This document shows positions 54,697 through 63,200 of a stretch of DNA of 64,000 nt, piece after piece. The notes beneath the pieces are model-generated. The model did not search any database and was not told where the DNA came from. It saw nothing but the letters and a program-made list of their open reading frames with translations. The stretch is taken from the NCBI RefSeq assembly GCF_013141695.1, contig NZ_WHNY01000091.1, positions 1 to 64,000 of the forward strand, in the 5' to 3' direction. Origin of the DNA: Paenibacillus plantarum (GTDB taxonomy: Bacteria > Bacillota > Bacilli > Paenibacillales > NBRC-103111). The position numbers and the translations under genes were made by a program. Positions within the stretch are counted from its first letter, which is position 1; each line of letters begins with the position of its first letter.

Positions 54697-55490
54697 GGAC
54701 GCTCTCCTCTTTCTATACGTTGATTGATTTGATCAATAATCATATCCAATTCACCGATCGATTCGATGATATAATGTGCACCATTTGCAAGGAATTTGGA
54801 TTTCACTAGCTCCATCCGCTCAAGAAGAACGTCAGGCTCACAACAGCCCACTTCCTCTTCGCTCATGCCGAGTTCACTGCTGCCTTTCACGACACCAACT
54901 GTCCATACACCGGCATTTACGCCTTCCTGAACATCGCTCGTGGTATCTCCGACTTTTAACAAGTTGTGCATCGGATACACATTCAAAGCCATCGCGTTCT
55001 GGTAGATCATCCACGGGTAAGGTCGTCCCGCAGGCACCTCGTTCGGTGTGACCAAATGATCAGGTGCATAACCAAGCTTCGCGGCCTCCTTCGTCACAAT
55101 CGCCATCATCTCGGCTGTGTAGCCTGTAGTAGAACCAAGACGAATGCCGCGCTCACGAAGCCGCTTGGTGAGATCGATGGCACCCGGAATCGGCTCTGCA
55201 TATTGATGGACGATGGAGAGCAGCATGGGCTCGAAATCGGCATACAGCTCATCGATATCCTTCTCTTGTGGAAGCCTTCCATAGCGCTCCTGCCATAGGC
55301 CGATTACACGCTCTGTTTGTAAAATTGCGCGAATATGATCGCGTTTCAATAGGCCCATCGGCGCTCTAGCCTCTTCGATGGTTATGGCGATTTCTCGCCT
55401 GCGGAATACCTCCATAAACACATTCAACGGTGCGAAACACCCGTAATCGACCATCGTTCCTGCCCAGTCAAAAATAACAGCTTGTATCAT
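54693..55490 (-). CDS. phnX: phosphonoacetaldehyde hydrolase (phosphonatase)
   Basis: HAD-superfamily enzyme splitting the C-P bond of phosphonoacetaldehyde to acetaldehyde and phosphate. Nucleophile D8 and A10 in FDWAGTMVD, and the Schiff-base lysine K49 (PMGLLKRDH); the 41-residue spacing equals Asp12/Lys53 of the B. cereus enzyme. The later GDTTSDVQEG motif supplies Mg-binding acids. Starts 12 bp after the PbfA-like gene and overlaps phnW by 4 bp. Confidence 0.95.
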   Translation of the reverse strand: MIQAVIFDWAGTMVDYGCFAPLNVFMEVFRRREIAITIEEARAPMGLLKRDHIRAILQTERVIGLWQERYGRLPQEKDIDELYADFEPMLLSIVHQYAEPIPGAIDLTKRLRERGIRLGSTTGYTAEMMAIVTKEAAKLGYAPDHLVTPNEVPAGRPYPWMIYQNAMALNVYPMHNLLKVGDTTSDVQEGVNAGVWTVGVVKGSSELGMSEEEVGCCEPDVLLERMELVKSKFLANGAHYIIESIGELDMIIDQINQRIERGERP

Positions 55491-55502
55491 GTATATGCCT
55501 CC

Positions 55503-56876
55503 CTATTGGATCGATTTTGAGTTTTCAACTTTTGCCAAGCTTGCTTCTAACATATCGAAGGCTTCATGCAACTGCTCCGCTGTGATAATCAACGGTGGCG
55601 ATAACGTAAGCACATTGCCTTTGGATACTTTGAAATTAAGTCCTTGCTCCAAGCAGTCATACATGACTTGCTCAGCTTGACGAACGGCAGGTTCCTTCGT
55701 CACTCTGTCTGTCACTAACTCCACCGCAATCAGTAAGCCGATTTGCCGAATATCACCAATAAGCGAATAGGTCTCCATCATCGCTTGCAAGCGCAGCTTC
55801 GCGAGGTTCGCCATCTCATTCGCATGTGCCAGCAAGTTATTCTCCTCGATGACTCGGATGGCTGCTAAACCTGCTGCCGCTCCAACGGGCGACTTTTCGT
55901 GCGTATAATGACCAATCGACATTTCCTGCGCTTTGTTCAATTCTTCCTTCACAAGCAAAGCAGCCATCGGGAACACACCGCCGCCCAAACCTTTTCCAAG
56001 AACCATCATATCGGGCTCAATGCCGTAATGTTGATAGGCAAACATGGTTCCCGTACGCCCAAGTCCTGTCGCTGTTTCATCTACAATGAGTAAGGCTCCG
56101 TACTTATCACAGAGCTCACGAAGTCTGCGATAATAGGAGATCGGCGGAATTTGCACATCCGTATTACGAATCGTCTCCACAACGACCGCCCCGATCTCGC
56201 CATCCTGCTCCAGCACATATTCGATAGGCTTCAAACAAAGGGAATGCCCCTCATCTTGACAACCAAACACACAGCGATAGGAGTTAAAAGGAATCACATG
56301 CTCCGCGCCAGGAAGTAAAGGTCCAAGCCCTCTGCGGAATGCTCCCTCACCACCAACAGATATAGCATCGAGGGAAGCACCGTGAAAAGCGCCCCACATG
56401 GAAAGCGTCTTGTACTTCCCAGTGACAGCCCGCGCCAGCTTCAGAGCCATCCCAATCGCCGACGTCGCCCCCGGTGCAAAAAGCACACGGCTCAAAGATC
56501 CATTCGTTAATTCAACTAATTTATTGGCCAGATCAATAGCAGGAATATTGGTGTATCTTCTGGTGCAGAAAGAGAGTTGATCCAACTGCTGTTTGACGGC
56601 TGCAATAACTTCCGGATGGCCGAAGCCAAGCTGATGCACATTGTTGCCATGGAAATCCATGATTCTTCTTCCCTGAGCATCCTCTACGTAAATCCCTTCA
56701 CAAGCAGATAAGACGTTTAGGCAAGGTGAAGACAATGTTTGGTGTAAAAAGACATCCTCATCCTCTTGAAGAATGGATCGCACTGCATCATCCACCTGAT
56801 CGCCCCACCAAGCTTGGCGAGCATCCGTCAAATTGATATCGCCCTCGGTCTTCATATAGGCTTTATTCTCGTACAT
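55503..56876 (-). CDS. class III aminotransferase-fold PLP enzyme, PbfA-like (R)-1-hydroxy-2-aminoethylphosphonate ammonia-lyase
   Basis: PLP-dependent enzyme with class III aminotransferase fold (457 residues). The N-terminal FHGNNVHQLGFGHP segment and PLP lysine in VLGKGLGGGVFP are visible. PbfA enzymes of this fold convert (R)-1-hydroxy-2-aminoethylphosphonate to phosphonoacetaldehyde, feeding PhnX directly; the position upstream of phnX and phnW supports that role. I start at ATG 56876 (GAGGTGA 5 nt upstream) rather than the longer frame to 56930. Alternative: an ordinary omega-aminotransferase. First gene of the operon, preceded by phased TTGTTTT repeats and a terminator-like leader hairpin. 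Confidence 0.85.
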   Translation of the reverse strand: MYENKAYMKTEGDINLTDARQAWWGDQVDDAVRSILQEDEDVFLHQTLSSPCLNVLSACEGIYVEDAQGRRIMDFHGNNVHQLGFGHPEVIAAVKQQLDQLSFCTRRYTNIPAIDLANKLVELTNGSLSRVLFAPGATSAIGMALKLARAVTGKYKTLSMWGAFHGASLDAISVGGEGAFRRGLGPLLPGAEHVIPFNSYRCVFGCQDEGHSLCLKPIEYVLEQDGEIGAVVVETIRNTDVQIPPISYYRRLRELCDKYGALLIVDETATGLGRTGTMFAYQHYGIEPDMMVLGKGLGGGVFPMAALLVKEELNKAQEMSIGHYTHEKSPVGAAAGLAAIRVIEENNLLAHANEMANLAKLRLQAMMETYSLIGDIRQIGLLIAVELVTDRVTKEPAVRQAEQVMYDCLEQGLNFKVSKGNVLTLSPPLIITAEQLHEAFDMLEASLAKVENSKSIQ

Positions 56877-56974
56877 CGTAGTCACCTCAGGTTGGATTTG
56901 GTTGTTCTTGTTTCTTATGATACAGGGCATTTGTCATCTGAAGGTTAAATACATGTAAAATTTATGTTTTTGTG

Positions 56975-57001
56975 TTGTTTTATTTTGTTTTAGTTTGTTT
57001 T
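56975..57001. promoter_or_regulatory. three TTGTTTT repeats at exact 10-bp phase
   Basis: TTGTTTT at 56975, 56985 and 56995, so the sites lie on one face of the helix, about 100 bp upstream of the PbfA-like start. Candidate operator for the DeoR-family regulator of the locus. B. subtilis IolR, another DeoR protein, also uses direct repeats of about one helical turn. Confidence 0.6.
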
Positions 57002-57007
57002 CGAAAT

Positions 57008-57047
57008 AAAAAAAGGCTCCTATTGGATTTCTCCAATAATGAGCCTT
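57008..57047 (-). terminator. intrinsic terminator or attenuator ahead of the phosphonate operon
   Basis: On the minus strand AAGGCTC-att-ATTGG, loop, CCAAT-ag-GAGCCTT then TTTTTT. It points towards the PbfA-like gene, 130 bp before its start, and no minus-strand gene ends upstream of it. It may end a leader transcript from a promoter near 57.2 kb, which would make it an attenuator. Confidence 0.7.
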
Positions 57048-57159
57048 CTTTTCGCTATGATATGTCAGAGGAGGCACCTGGTTTATCCGCCAGAGGCAAA
57101 ACTTTGACTTGGCCATCTCGAAGCCATGTTAGTAATCACGTTTACCGCAATATTAAGAT

Positions 57160-57195
57160 TTGTTTAATTTTGTTGTTTCTTGTTGTATATTGTTT
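57160..57195. promoter_or_regulatory. four TTGTT repeats at exact 10-bp phase between divergent genes
   Basis: TTGTT at 57160, 57170, 57180 and 57190. On the minus strand the group overlaps a possible promoter (TTGATT 57213-57208, 18 bp, TATACA), and on the plus strand it lies just upstream of the HAD gene promoter. Shared candidate operator. Confidence 0.55.
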
Positions 57196-57213
57196 ATTTA
57201 ATCTAAAAATCAA

Positions 57214-57242
57214 TTGATAAAGCACCATTAATAAGGTAATAT
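57214..57242 (+). promoter_or_regulatory. promoter of the HAD hydrolase gene
   Basis: -35 TTGATA (5 of 6 consensus) and -10 TAATAT, 17 bp apart, about 70 bp before the start codon. Confidence 0.55.
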
Positions 57243-57312
57243 CAAATTTAATCTCACTAGTAAGTTGTTTGTTGTTGCAGTAAAGTTCCGAAACAAGGAG
57301 GATTTCACATCT

Positions 57313-58131
57313 ATGTATAAGAAACAAGCTCTAATTTTCGACTTAGATAACACCTTATTATGGGATGAGAGGAGCATTAACGAGGCGTTTCAAGCAACAT
57401 GTCAACAAGCGGCGCGTCATTTCGCCGTAGATGCTGGGAAACTTGAACATGCCGTCCGTGAATCGGCAAGTCAGCTATTTAAAACCTTGGAATTATATGA
57501 TTGGTTACATATGATTGAGGTGACCGATCTAGAAGCATTATGGGGAGAATTTCATCAAAACGAACATCCGAATTTCCGCAGAATGCAAGAGTTATCCCCC
57601 CAATACAGACGTGACGTATGGAGTCAAGGACTGAAAGTGCTGGGAGTCGATAATCCATCAATAGCTAGCCAACTGGCTCAGCAATTCACGGAGGAAAGAA
57701 GGAATCGTCCTTATGTTTACGACGACACCTTCAAAGTACTTGAGGAATTACGCAAAGAATATAAACTATTGCTAATGACCAATGGAGCACCTGATATCCA
57801 GCAAGAAAAAATAGATAGTATTCCGGAACTTGCGGATTATTTTGATCATATCGTGATTTCTGGCACCTACGGCGTTGGCAAACCGAATCCTGCCATTTAT
57901 CGCCATGCGCTGGATCTGCTTAGTCTCTCTCCGAGTGAAACGGTCATGATTGGAGATACGCTTATAACCGATATACTAGGGGCGCAATCCGCCGGTATCA
58001 CTAACATTTGGATTAACCGCCATCTTGTTCCCCCAACACTTACCATTCGGCCAACCTTTGAGGTTCAGAGTCTAAGCGAAATTCCACAGCTTTTACTTTC
58101 GATTCAACAATCACAACAAGATATTGTTTAA
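57313..58131 (+). CDS. HAD-family hydrolase (subfamily IA)
   Basis: Soluble phosphatase-type enzyme with all four HAD motifs: nucleophile in IFDLDNTLL (about residue 10), motif II MTNGAP, motif III Lys in GVGKPNPAIY, motif IV MIGDTLITDILGA. A helical cap of about 90 residues follows motif I. AGGAGG lies 11 nt before the ATG; an upstream in-frame TTG at 57265 lacks a site. Substrate unknown. It is divergent from the phosphonate operon and shares the phased TTGTT region, so it may belong to the same regulon, but it lacks the phosphonatase lysine context and is not PhnX. Confidence 0.88.
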   Translation: MYKKQALIFDLDNTLLWDERSINEAFQATCQQAARHFAVDAGKLEHAVRESASQLFKTLELYDWLHMIEVTDLEALWGEFHQNEHPNFRRMQELSPQYRRDVWSQGLKVLGVDNPSIASQLAQQFTEERRNRPYVYDDTFKVLEELRKEYKLLLMTNGAPDIQQEKIDSIPELADYFDHIVISGTYGVGKPNPAIYRHALDLLSLSPSETVMIGDTLITDILGAQSAGITNIWINRHLVPPTLTIRPTFEVQSLSEIPQLLLSIQQSQQDIV

Positions 58132-58150
58132 GTGGATTGATGATCACAAC

Positions 58151-58981
58151 CTAAAGTTCTTGTATATCTTGCCGATATTGCATCCGATACTCACTAGGAC
58201 TTTTTCCATATTTGGCGCGAAATGCACGGCAGAAATAAGGATAGCTGCGGAAGCCGGATGCTTCGGCAGCGTCCTCAAGCCGCATGTCACTGTACCGGAC
58301 TCGGTCACTGGCAATGGCTAGACGCACCTCGACAGCATAACGCATTGGCGGCAAGCCAAAAGCCTCTTTGAACACATGGGAGGCGGTAGACGCGCTGACA
58401 CTGTTGCGCGCGGCAAGTTCATCCAGCGTGAGCGGTTCTGTCGCATGTTTTTCAATATATCGCTTAAGCCTAGAAGCAATATAGTGTTCCTTTCGGCCTC
58501 CCGCGGACAATGCATTGGCGATGGACCGTTCCAGTGTCAAACAAAGCAGCTTGGCGCAACAAGCGGTGATTTCTTCATTGTTCTCATGTACATTTCGCTT
58601 CTCATAAATTAACCTCCGCCACAGACTAAGCAAATCTTCATTAACCTCGATGTGTGCGTCATCGGGTAATGTCTGACTGGCGAGCCAATGGTCGACCCAT
58701 CCTCCCCCACATACCACATAGTAATCCGTACTATCGACAAGAGTTTGTCCATCCATCCCGCTCTCTTCGCCAATGAACAGCTGATAGGTGCCGTCTGGTT
58801 TCGAGATAATCAAATCGCCGGGATGAATGTGATGCGGATTGCCATCCAGATCAACACGACAAGTACCCTTCACTTGCAACCTCATCAGCACACCGTCCTG
58901 TCGACGCTCCAATTGATTGCGGTGCGGTGCTAGATGATGGGAATAACCCACATGTATATATCGAAATCCGTAATTTTCCAT
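58151..58981 (-). CDS. AraC-family transcriptional regulator
   Basis: N-terminal cupin-type effector domain (about 1-140; HHLAPHRNQLER, HIHPGDLII) and C-terminal double HTH (about 175-270; LDELAARNSVSASTASHVFK and DAAEASGFRSYPYFCRAFRA). Start at ATG 58981 with AAGGGGG upstream; the longer frame to 59035 has no binding site. Convergent with the HAD gene and divergent from a Gfo/Idh/MocA oxidoreductase, its probable target. Confidence 0.9.
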   Translation of the reverse strand: MENYGFRYIHVGYSHHLAPHRNQLERRQDGVLMRLQVKGTCRVDLDGNPHHIHPGDLIISKPDGTYQLFIGEESGMDGQTLVDSTDYYVVCGGGWVDHWLASQTLPDDAHIEVNEDLLSLWRRLIYEKRNVHENNEEITACCAKLLCLTLERSIANALSAGGRKEHYIASRLKRYIEKHATEPLTLDELAARNSVSASTASHVFKEAFGLPPMRYAVEVRLAIASDRVRYSDMRLEDAAEASGFRSYPYFCRAFRAKYGKSPSEYRMQYRQDIQEL

Positions 58982-59019
58982 AGTCGCCCCCTTCTCTTTT
59001 ACCCTAAATAAAATGCAAG

Positions 59020-59128
59020 ATAAGTCAAACCTCACAAGATCGGATATTCCACCAGTGTAATGGTCTTTTTATAATTAAACTAAAGAATTCAAGCCAACTT
59101 TCTGGCTATTCTTTACGAAATAAGTCAA
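59020..59128. promoter_or_regulatory. direct repeats ATAAGTCAA in the AraC/oxidoreductase intergenic region
   Basis: ATAAGTCAA at 59020-59028 and 59120-59128, exactly 100 bp apart, flank a TATAAT (59070-59075) that could be the -10 of the oxidoreductase gene. Spacing and duplication suit AraC-type binding with possible looping; tentative. Confidence 0.4.
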
Positions 59129-59164
59129 TTACAACGAAATGAATACTAGGAGGATCTTAGAGTT

Positions 59165-60232
59165 ATGAGCACGACATATCGGATTGGCATCGCTGGAGCA
59201 GGCGGTATTTTCAAAGAGTCGCATTTGAAGGCCTGGCAGGAAAATCAAGAGTGCGAGATCGTCGCCATCTGCGACGTCAATGAAGCACGTGCACACGAAA
59301 TGGCTGAGCTTTCTGGTGCAAACCTCGTTTACACCGATTATAAGCAAATGATCGCTGAGGCAAATTTGGATGTAATTGATATTTGTACGCCGAACCTATA
59401 TCACTCGGAAATTGCGATTGCGGCGTTACAAGCGGGAATCCACGTCATCTGCGAGAAGCCGGATGCGGTCTCTCCCGTCGAAGCGCAGAAGATGGCTGAT
59501 GCAGCAGCCCAAAGCGGCAAACTGCTCATGACGATTCGCAATAATCGCTTCCATCCGAATGCCCAATTCCTACAGCTGTTTGCCAAAGAAGGCGGACTCG
59601 GTGAGATCTATACCGGACGCTGCGGTTGGATACGTCGTAGGGGCATCCCCGGCAAAGGTGGTTGGTTTACGACGAAGGAATTGTCCGGCGGCGGACCTTT
59701 AATTGATTTAGGTGTTCATTTTATCGATATTGCGGTGTGGGTCATGGGCAATCCAAAGCCTATCGCAGTGAGCGGAGCTACTTACCGTAAATTTGCTGAC
59801 AACGATGTATCGGACTCGAAGCATAGCAACTTCGGGGAGAAACAGTCCGATGGCACATTTGATGTGGAGGATTTGGCTATAGGTTTCATCCGCTTTGACA
59901 ACGGCGCTACACTGCAAATCGAGTTCAGCTGGGCTTCCAATATTGAAGAAGAGACGTATTTTGTCGAGCTTCGCGGGACGAAAGCAGGCGCAACTTACCG
60001 AAATTACGAGTTAGGTCTATTCTCAGAAATGAACGGCCAATTAGTGGATACCAAATCCTCACGTAACCAAGGGAAACCGGTTAAGATGCATCATGCCAAT
60101 ATCAATCACTTTATCGATTGCTTGGCTAGTCGAGCAGAGCCAATTATTCGGCCGGAACATGGCGTGGAAATGATCCAAATCTTGTCCGCGATTTATGAAT
60201 CGGCGGAGACAGGCCGAGAGGTTCGCCTCTAG
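59165..60232 (+). CDS. Gfo/Idh/MocA-family NAD(P)-dependent oxidoreductase
   Basis: Cytoplasmic sugar or inositol-type dehydrogenase. Rossmann fold at 1-125 with GIAGAGGIF, and the family signature CEKPDAV containing the catalytic lysine; the C-terminal beta-sheet domain includes GGGPLIDLGVHFIDIAVW with the usual Asp/His pair. Length (355 residues) is typical. AGGAGG precedes the ATG. Divergent from an AraC regulator and followed by a strong terminator, so it forms a single-gene unit. Substrate unknown. Confidence 0.92.
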   Translation: MSTTYRIGIAGAGGIFKESHLKAWQENQECEIVAICDVNEARAHEMAELSGANLVYTDYKQMIAEANLDVIDICTPNLYHSEIAIAALQAGIHVICEKPDAVSPVEAQKMADAAAQSGKLLMTIRNNRFHPNAQFLQLFAKEGGLGEIYTGRCGWIRRRGIPGKGGWFTTKELSGGGPLIDLGVHFIDIAVWVMGNPKPIAVSGATYRKFADNDVSDSKHSNFGEKQSDGTFDVEDLAIGFIRFDNGATLQIEFSWASNIEEETYFVELRGTKAGATYRNYELGLFSEMNGQLVDTKSSRNQGKPVKMHHANINHFIDCLASRAEPIIRPEHGVEMIQILSAIYESAETGREVRL

Positions 60233-60238
60233 GAACTG

Positions 60239-60286
60239 AAATAAAACGGCGGAACGCATCCTCTGCGTTACCGCCGTTTTATTTTT
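60239..60286. terminator. bidirectional terminator
   Basis: AAATAAAACGGCGG pairs with CCGCCGTTTTATTT around an inner ACGCA/TGCGT stem. T-rich on both strands; serves the oxidoreductase and the convergent glycoside hydrolase gene. Confidence 0.9.
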
Positions 60287-60292
60287 AACTAA

Positions 60293-63200
60293 TCATGGAG
60301 CTATACTCACCACAACATCATCAAAATAAGCTTTGAGCATATGCGTGTACACACCGATCTTCCCTGCTGAGAATGTGCTGTCTGTAGCAGAAAGAATTGG
60401 GTTCCCATTCACATAAGCCTGCAACGTGTTCCCTACTACTGTGAATCGAAGCGTATGGTAGGTACCTGCGGCAAGCGGTGTGATTGCAGCTGAAATGGCT
60501 AAGTCGGTAATACTACCGTTTTGCAACTTACTAAGATAAACTTTCTTCGTAAAGTTATCATACGTCATCGTGTAATAGTTGTTATAGTCGATGAATCTTG
60601 CTACTAACCCCATTCTGCCGCTCGCTGTCTCCATTTTCCCCTTCGCTTCTACGCTATAGTTAGTCCATGTTGATGTGCCTGCAACTGACTTCGTTCCTCC
60701 TTTATCCGCATTATCAGATAAGTAAGCTTTCGAGCCATACACGTCTGACACCACGGAGAAATTCCCCCAAGAAGATACGACCGACCAACCACTCGCGTTA
60801 CCGGACTCGAAATTATTGGTCAGCAGCGTGTTATTCGTTGTGACGATGGCTTCACTGCTTGCTTCCGACTGATTGTTCGCCGCATCCAACGCTCTAACCG
60901 TATAATGATACGTCGTAGCCAGGTTCAATCCCGTATCTTTGTACGTACTCACCACACCATTGACGGTACCTATTAATTGCTGGTCACGATAAATAGCATA
61001 GCTAGTTACCCCTGTATCATCGGATGATTGGGCCCATGACAACGCAACTTCCGATGATGATAACGCAGCAGCCGTCAATCCAGATGGTGAGGTAGGTGGC
61101 GTCACGTCAGGATTCGGAAAGAGATTCACAGCGATGTCGTCAAAATAACCTTTCGACAGATGCGTATATACCCCGATCTTCCCAGCTGCAAAAGCACTAT
61201 CCGTGGCCATGGCAAGCAGTTGCCCATTCACATAAGCCTGCAATGTGTTCCCTATCACGGTGAATCCCAACGTATGGTAAGTGCCAGCGGCAAGCGGTGT
61301 GATCGCAGCTGAAACGGCTAAGTCCGTAATATTACCGTTTTGCACCTTACTAATGTAAACTTTCTGGGTATAGCTTTCATAAGTCATACTATAATAGTTG
61401 TTATAGTCAACGAATCTAGCTACAAGTCCAATTCTGCCTTTTGTCTGATCCATTTTAGCCTTGGCTTCTATACGATAGTCGGTCCACGATGATTGCCCTG
61501 CAACAGACTTCGTAGCCCCTTTGTCCGTATTGTCGGACAGATAGGCTTTGGTACTGCCATCCGTTACCACAGCGAACGTTCCCCAGGAAGATACGACAGA
61601 CCACCCATTCGCGCTTCCAGACTCAAAATTATCTTCCAGCAGCGAGCTTTTTGTCGTCGCTATGGCATTACTACTTACATTAGAATGATTATTCGCTGGG
61701 TCAAATGCTTTCATTGTGTACGCGTAGGTAGTACCAAGACTTAACCCCGTATCCACATAACTCGTGCTCATCCCATTGACGGACGCAATTTCTTGCCCAT
61801 CCCGATAAATGATGTAACCGGCCACACGATCATTATCTGTAGACGGGGTCCAAGATAGTGATACTTCATATGAAGAGAGTGGGGTCGCCATCACATTGGA
61901 AGGTACAGATGGTGCTGTTACATCCCTGTACGCAACGAGGAAATTATCATAAGACACCGGCCCCATAACCCGCTTTAAGACTTCTAGTAATTTTGTTATA
62001 AAAGTGCCGTTTGAACTTGAGATCCCTTCATTAATAGCTCCCTTAATCCCGCTCCCTAGCGCTGCTATCCATTGTTGACTAGCCGTACCAAGAGGGAATC
62101 CTGCGGGCAGCACGAGATCTTTGGTTAGTATACCTGCGGAACCATTTGCAATCGTACTATCTGTTGCTGTAACGACTAATTGGCCATTGATATAGCCATT
62201 CAAATTATTCCCCGCAACTTCAAACCTTAGGTTGTTCATGACATCTAGCGGCATTGTCAATCCAGCGGTTGATTGGAGAACGATCGTTTGATCATTGTTC
62301 TGTCTCTCGATGGATGCCTTGCCAAGAAGCGCATCGTAAGTGAAGCTATAATACTTGCCTGGATTCACGTATCTCGCAAGGAGTCCTACCGTGTCCTTAA
62401 AACTTGTCAGGCGAACATCAGATTCAACGAAATAGTCCGATCCATAGGTTTGTTCAACAACAGAAGTCGATTGTTTGGTCGTCCGATACACATGATTGCC
62501 ATTGCTCTCTGTGTGAATTCCGAAATTCCCTTTGACCGCTGTCCATTCCGCTGCACCTGACTCAAAATCCGTAGAATAAAGTGGATCATATACGAGCTCA
62601 AAGGCTAATCCTTTATCCGTATTCAGCGATACAGATAGCACTTGACCGTTCACGGTCACAGGTATTTCCTGAAGACGCGCACCGTTCAGAGCAAGTTTAT
62701 ACGCTTTAAATCCACCAGCAGGTTTATTCGTTGTTAACGTGAACTTAGCCCGTTGCTGCTTCACCAGTGTAGGCAGTGTACCTTTGTAGTATTTTATGTC
62801 GCCAGAAGGCAGCAAAACATATTGTTCCCCTGTAGCTGCTACATCCGTTGTATAGACAAGCAGCATACTGTCGCTGTTTTGGAGAGAATTCCCATCTAAC
62901 GATGATGCAAAAAAGGTCCCTTTGTCGACATCGCCTGTCACTGTCGCTTGCCCTAGTGCGAACGTATGATTATTCATCGTTCCTGCTGCCGCAATGACTT
63001 TCGGTGTGTTCACGAAGTAGGTGTCGAGATTGAGATCAAACGTAAGCTCCCCGGTGTCTGACAGCAGCTTATTCTGATTCAAGGCAACTAACATTTCGGT
63101 CTTCTTATTCGTATCGTCCAAGGAGTTAATGAACAATTCGGCCATCTGTCTGTTCGTCATAGAAGATGAAATAGGCAGCCTGTTGGCTTCTGGCAGATTG

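Noticed and set aside
56934..57116. 60-residue minus-strand ORF upstream of the PbfA-like gene
   Set aside because: It runs through a terminator hairpin and the phased TTGTT repeats and has low-complexity Lys/Asn/Phe content; no ribosome binding site. Better explained as leader DNA.
57060..57130. Known riboswitch (TPP, SAM, c-di-GMP types) in the phosphonate leader
   Set aside because: Short matching fragments only; the conserved cores of these classes are absent.
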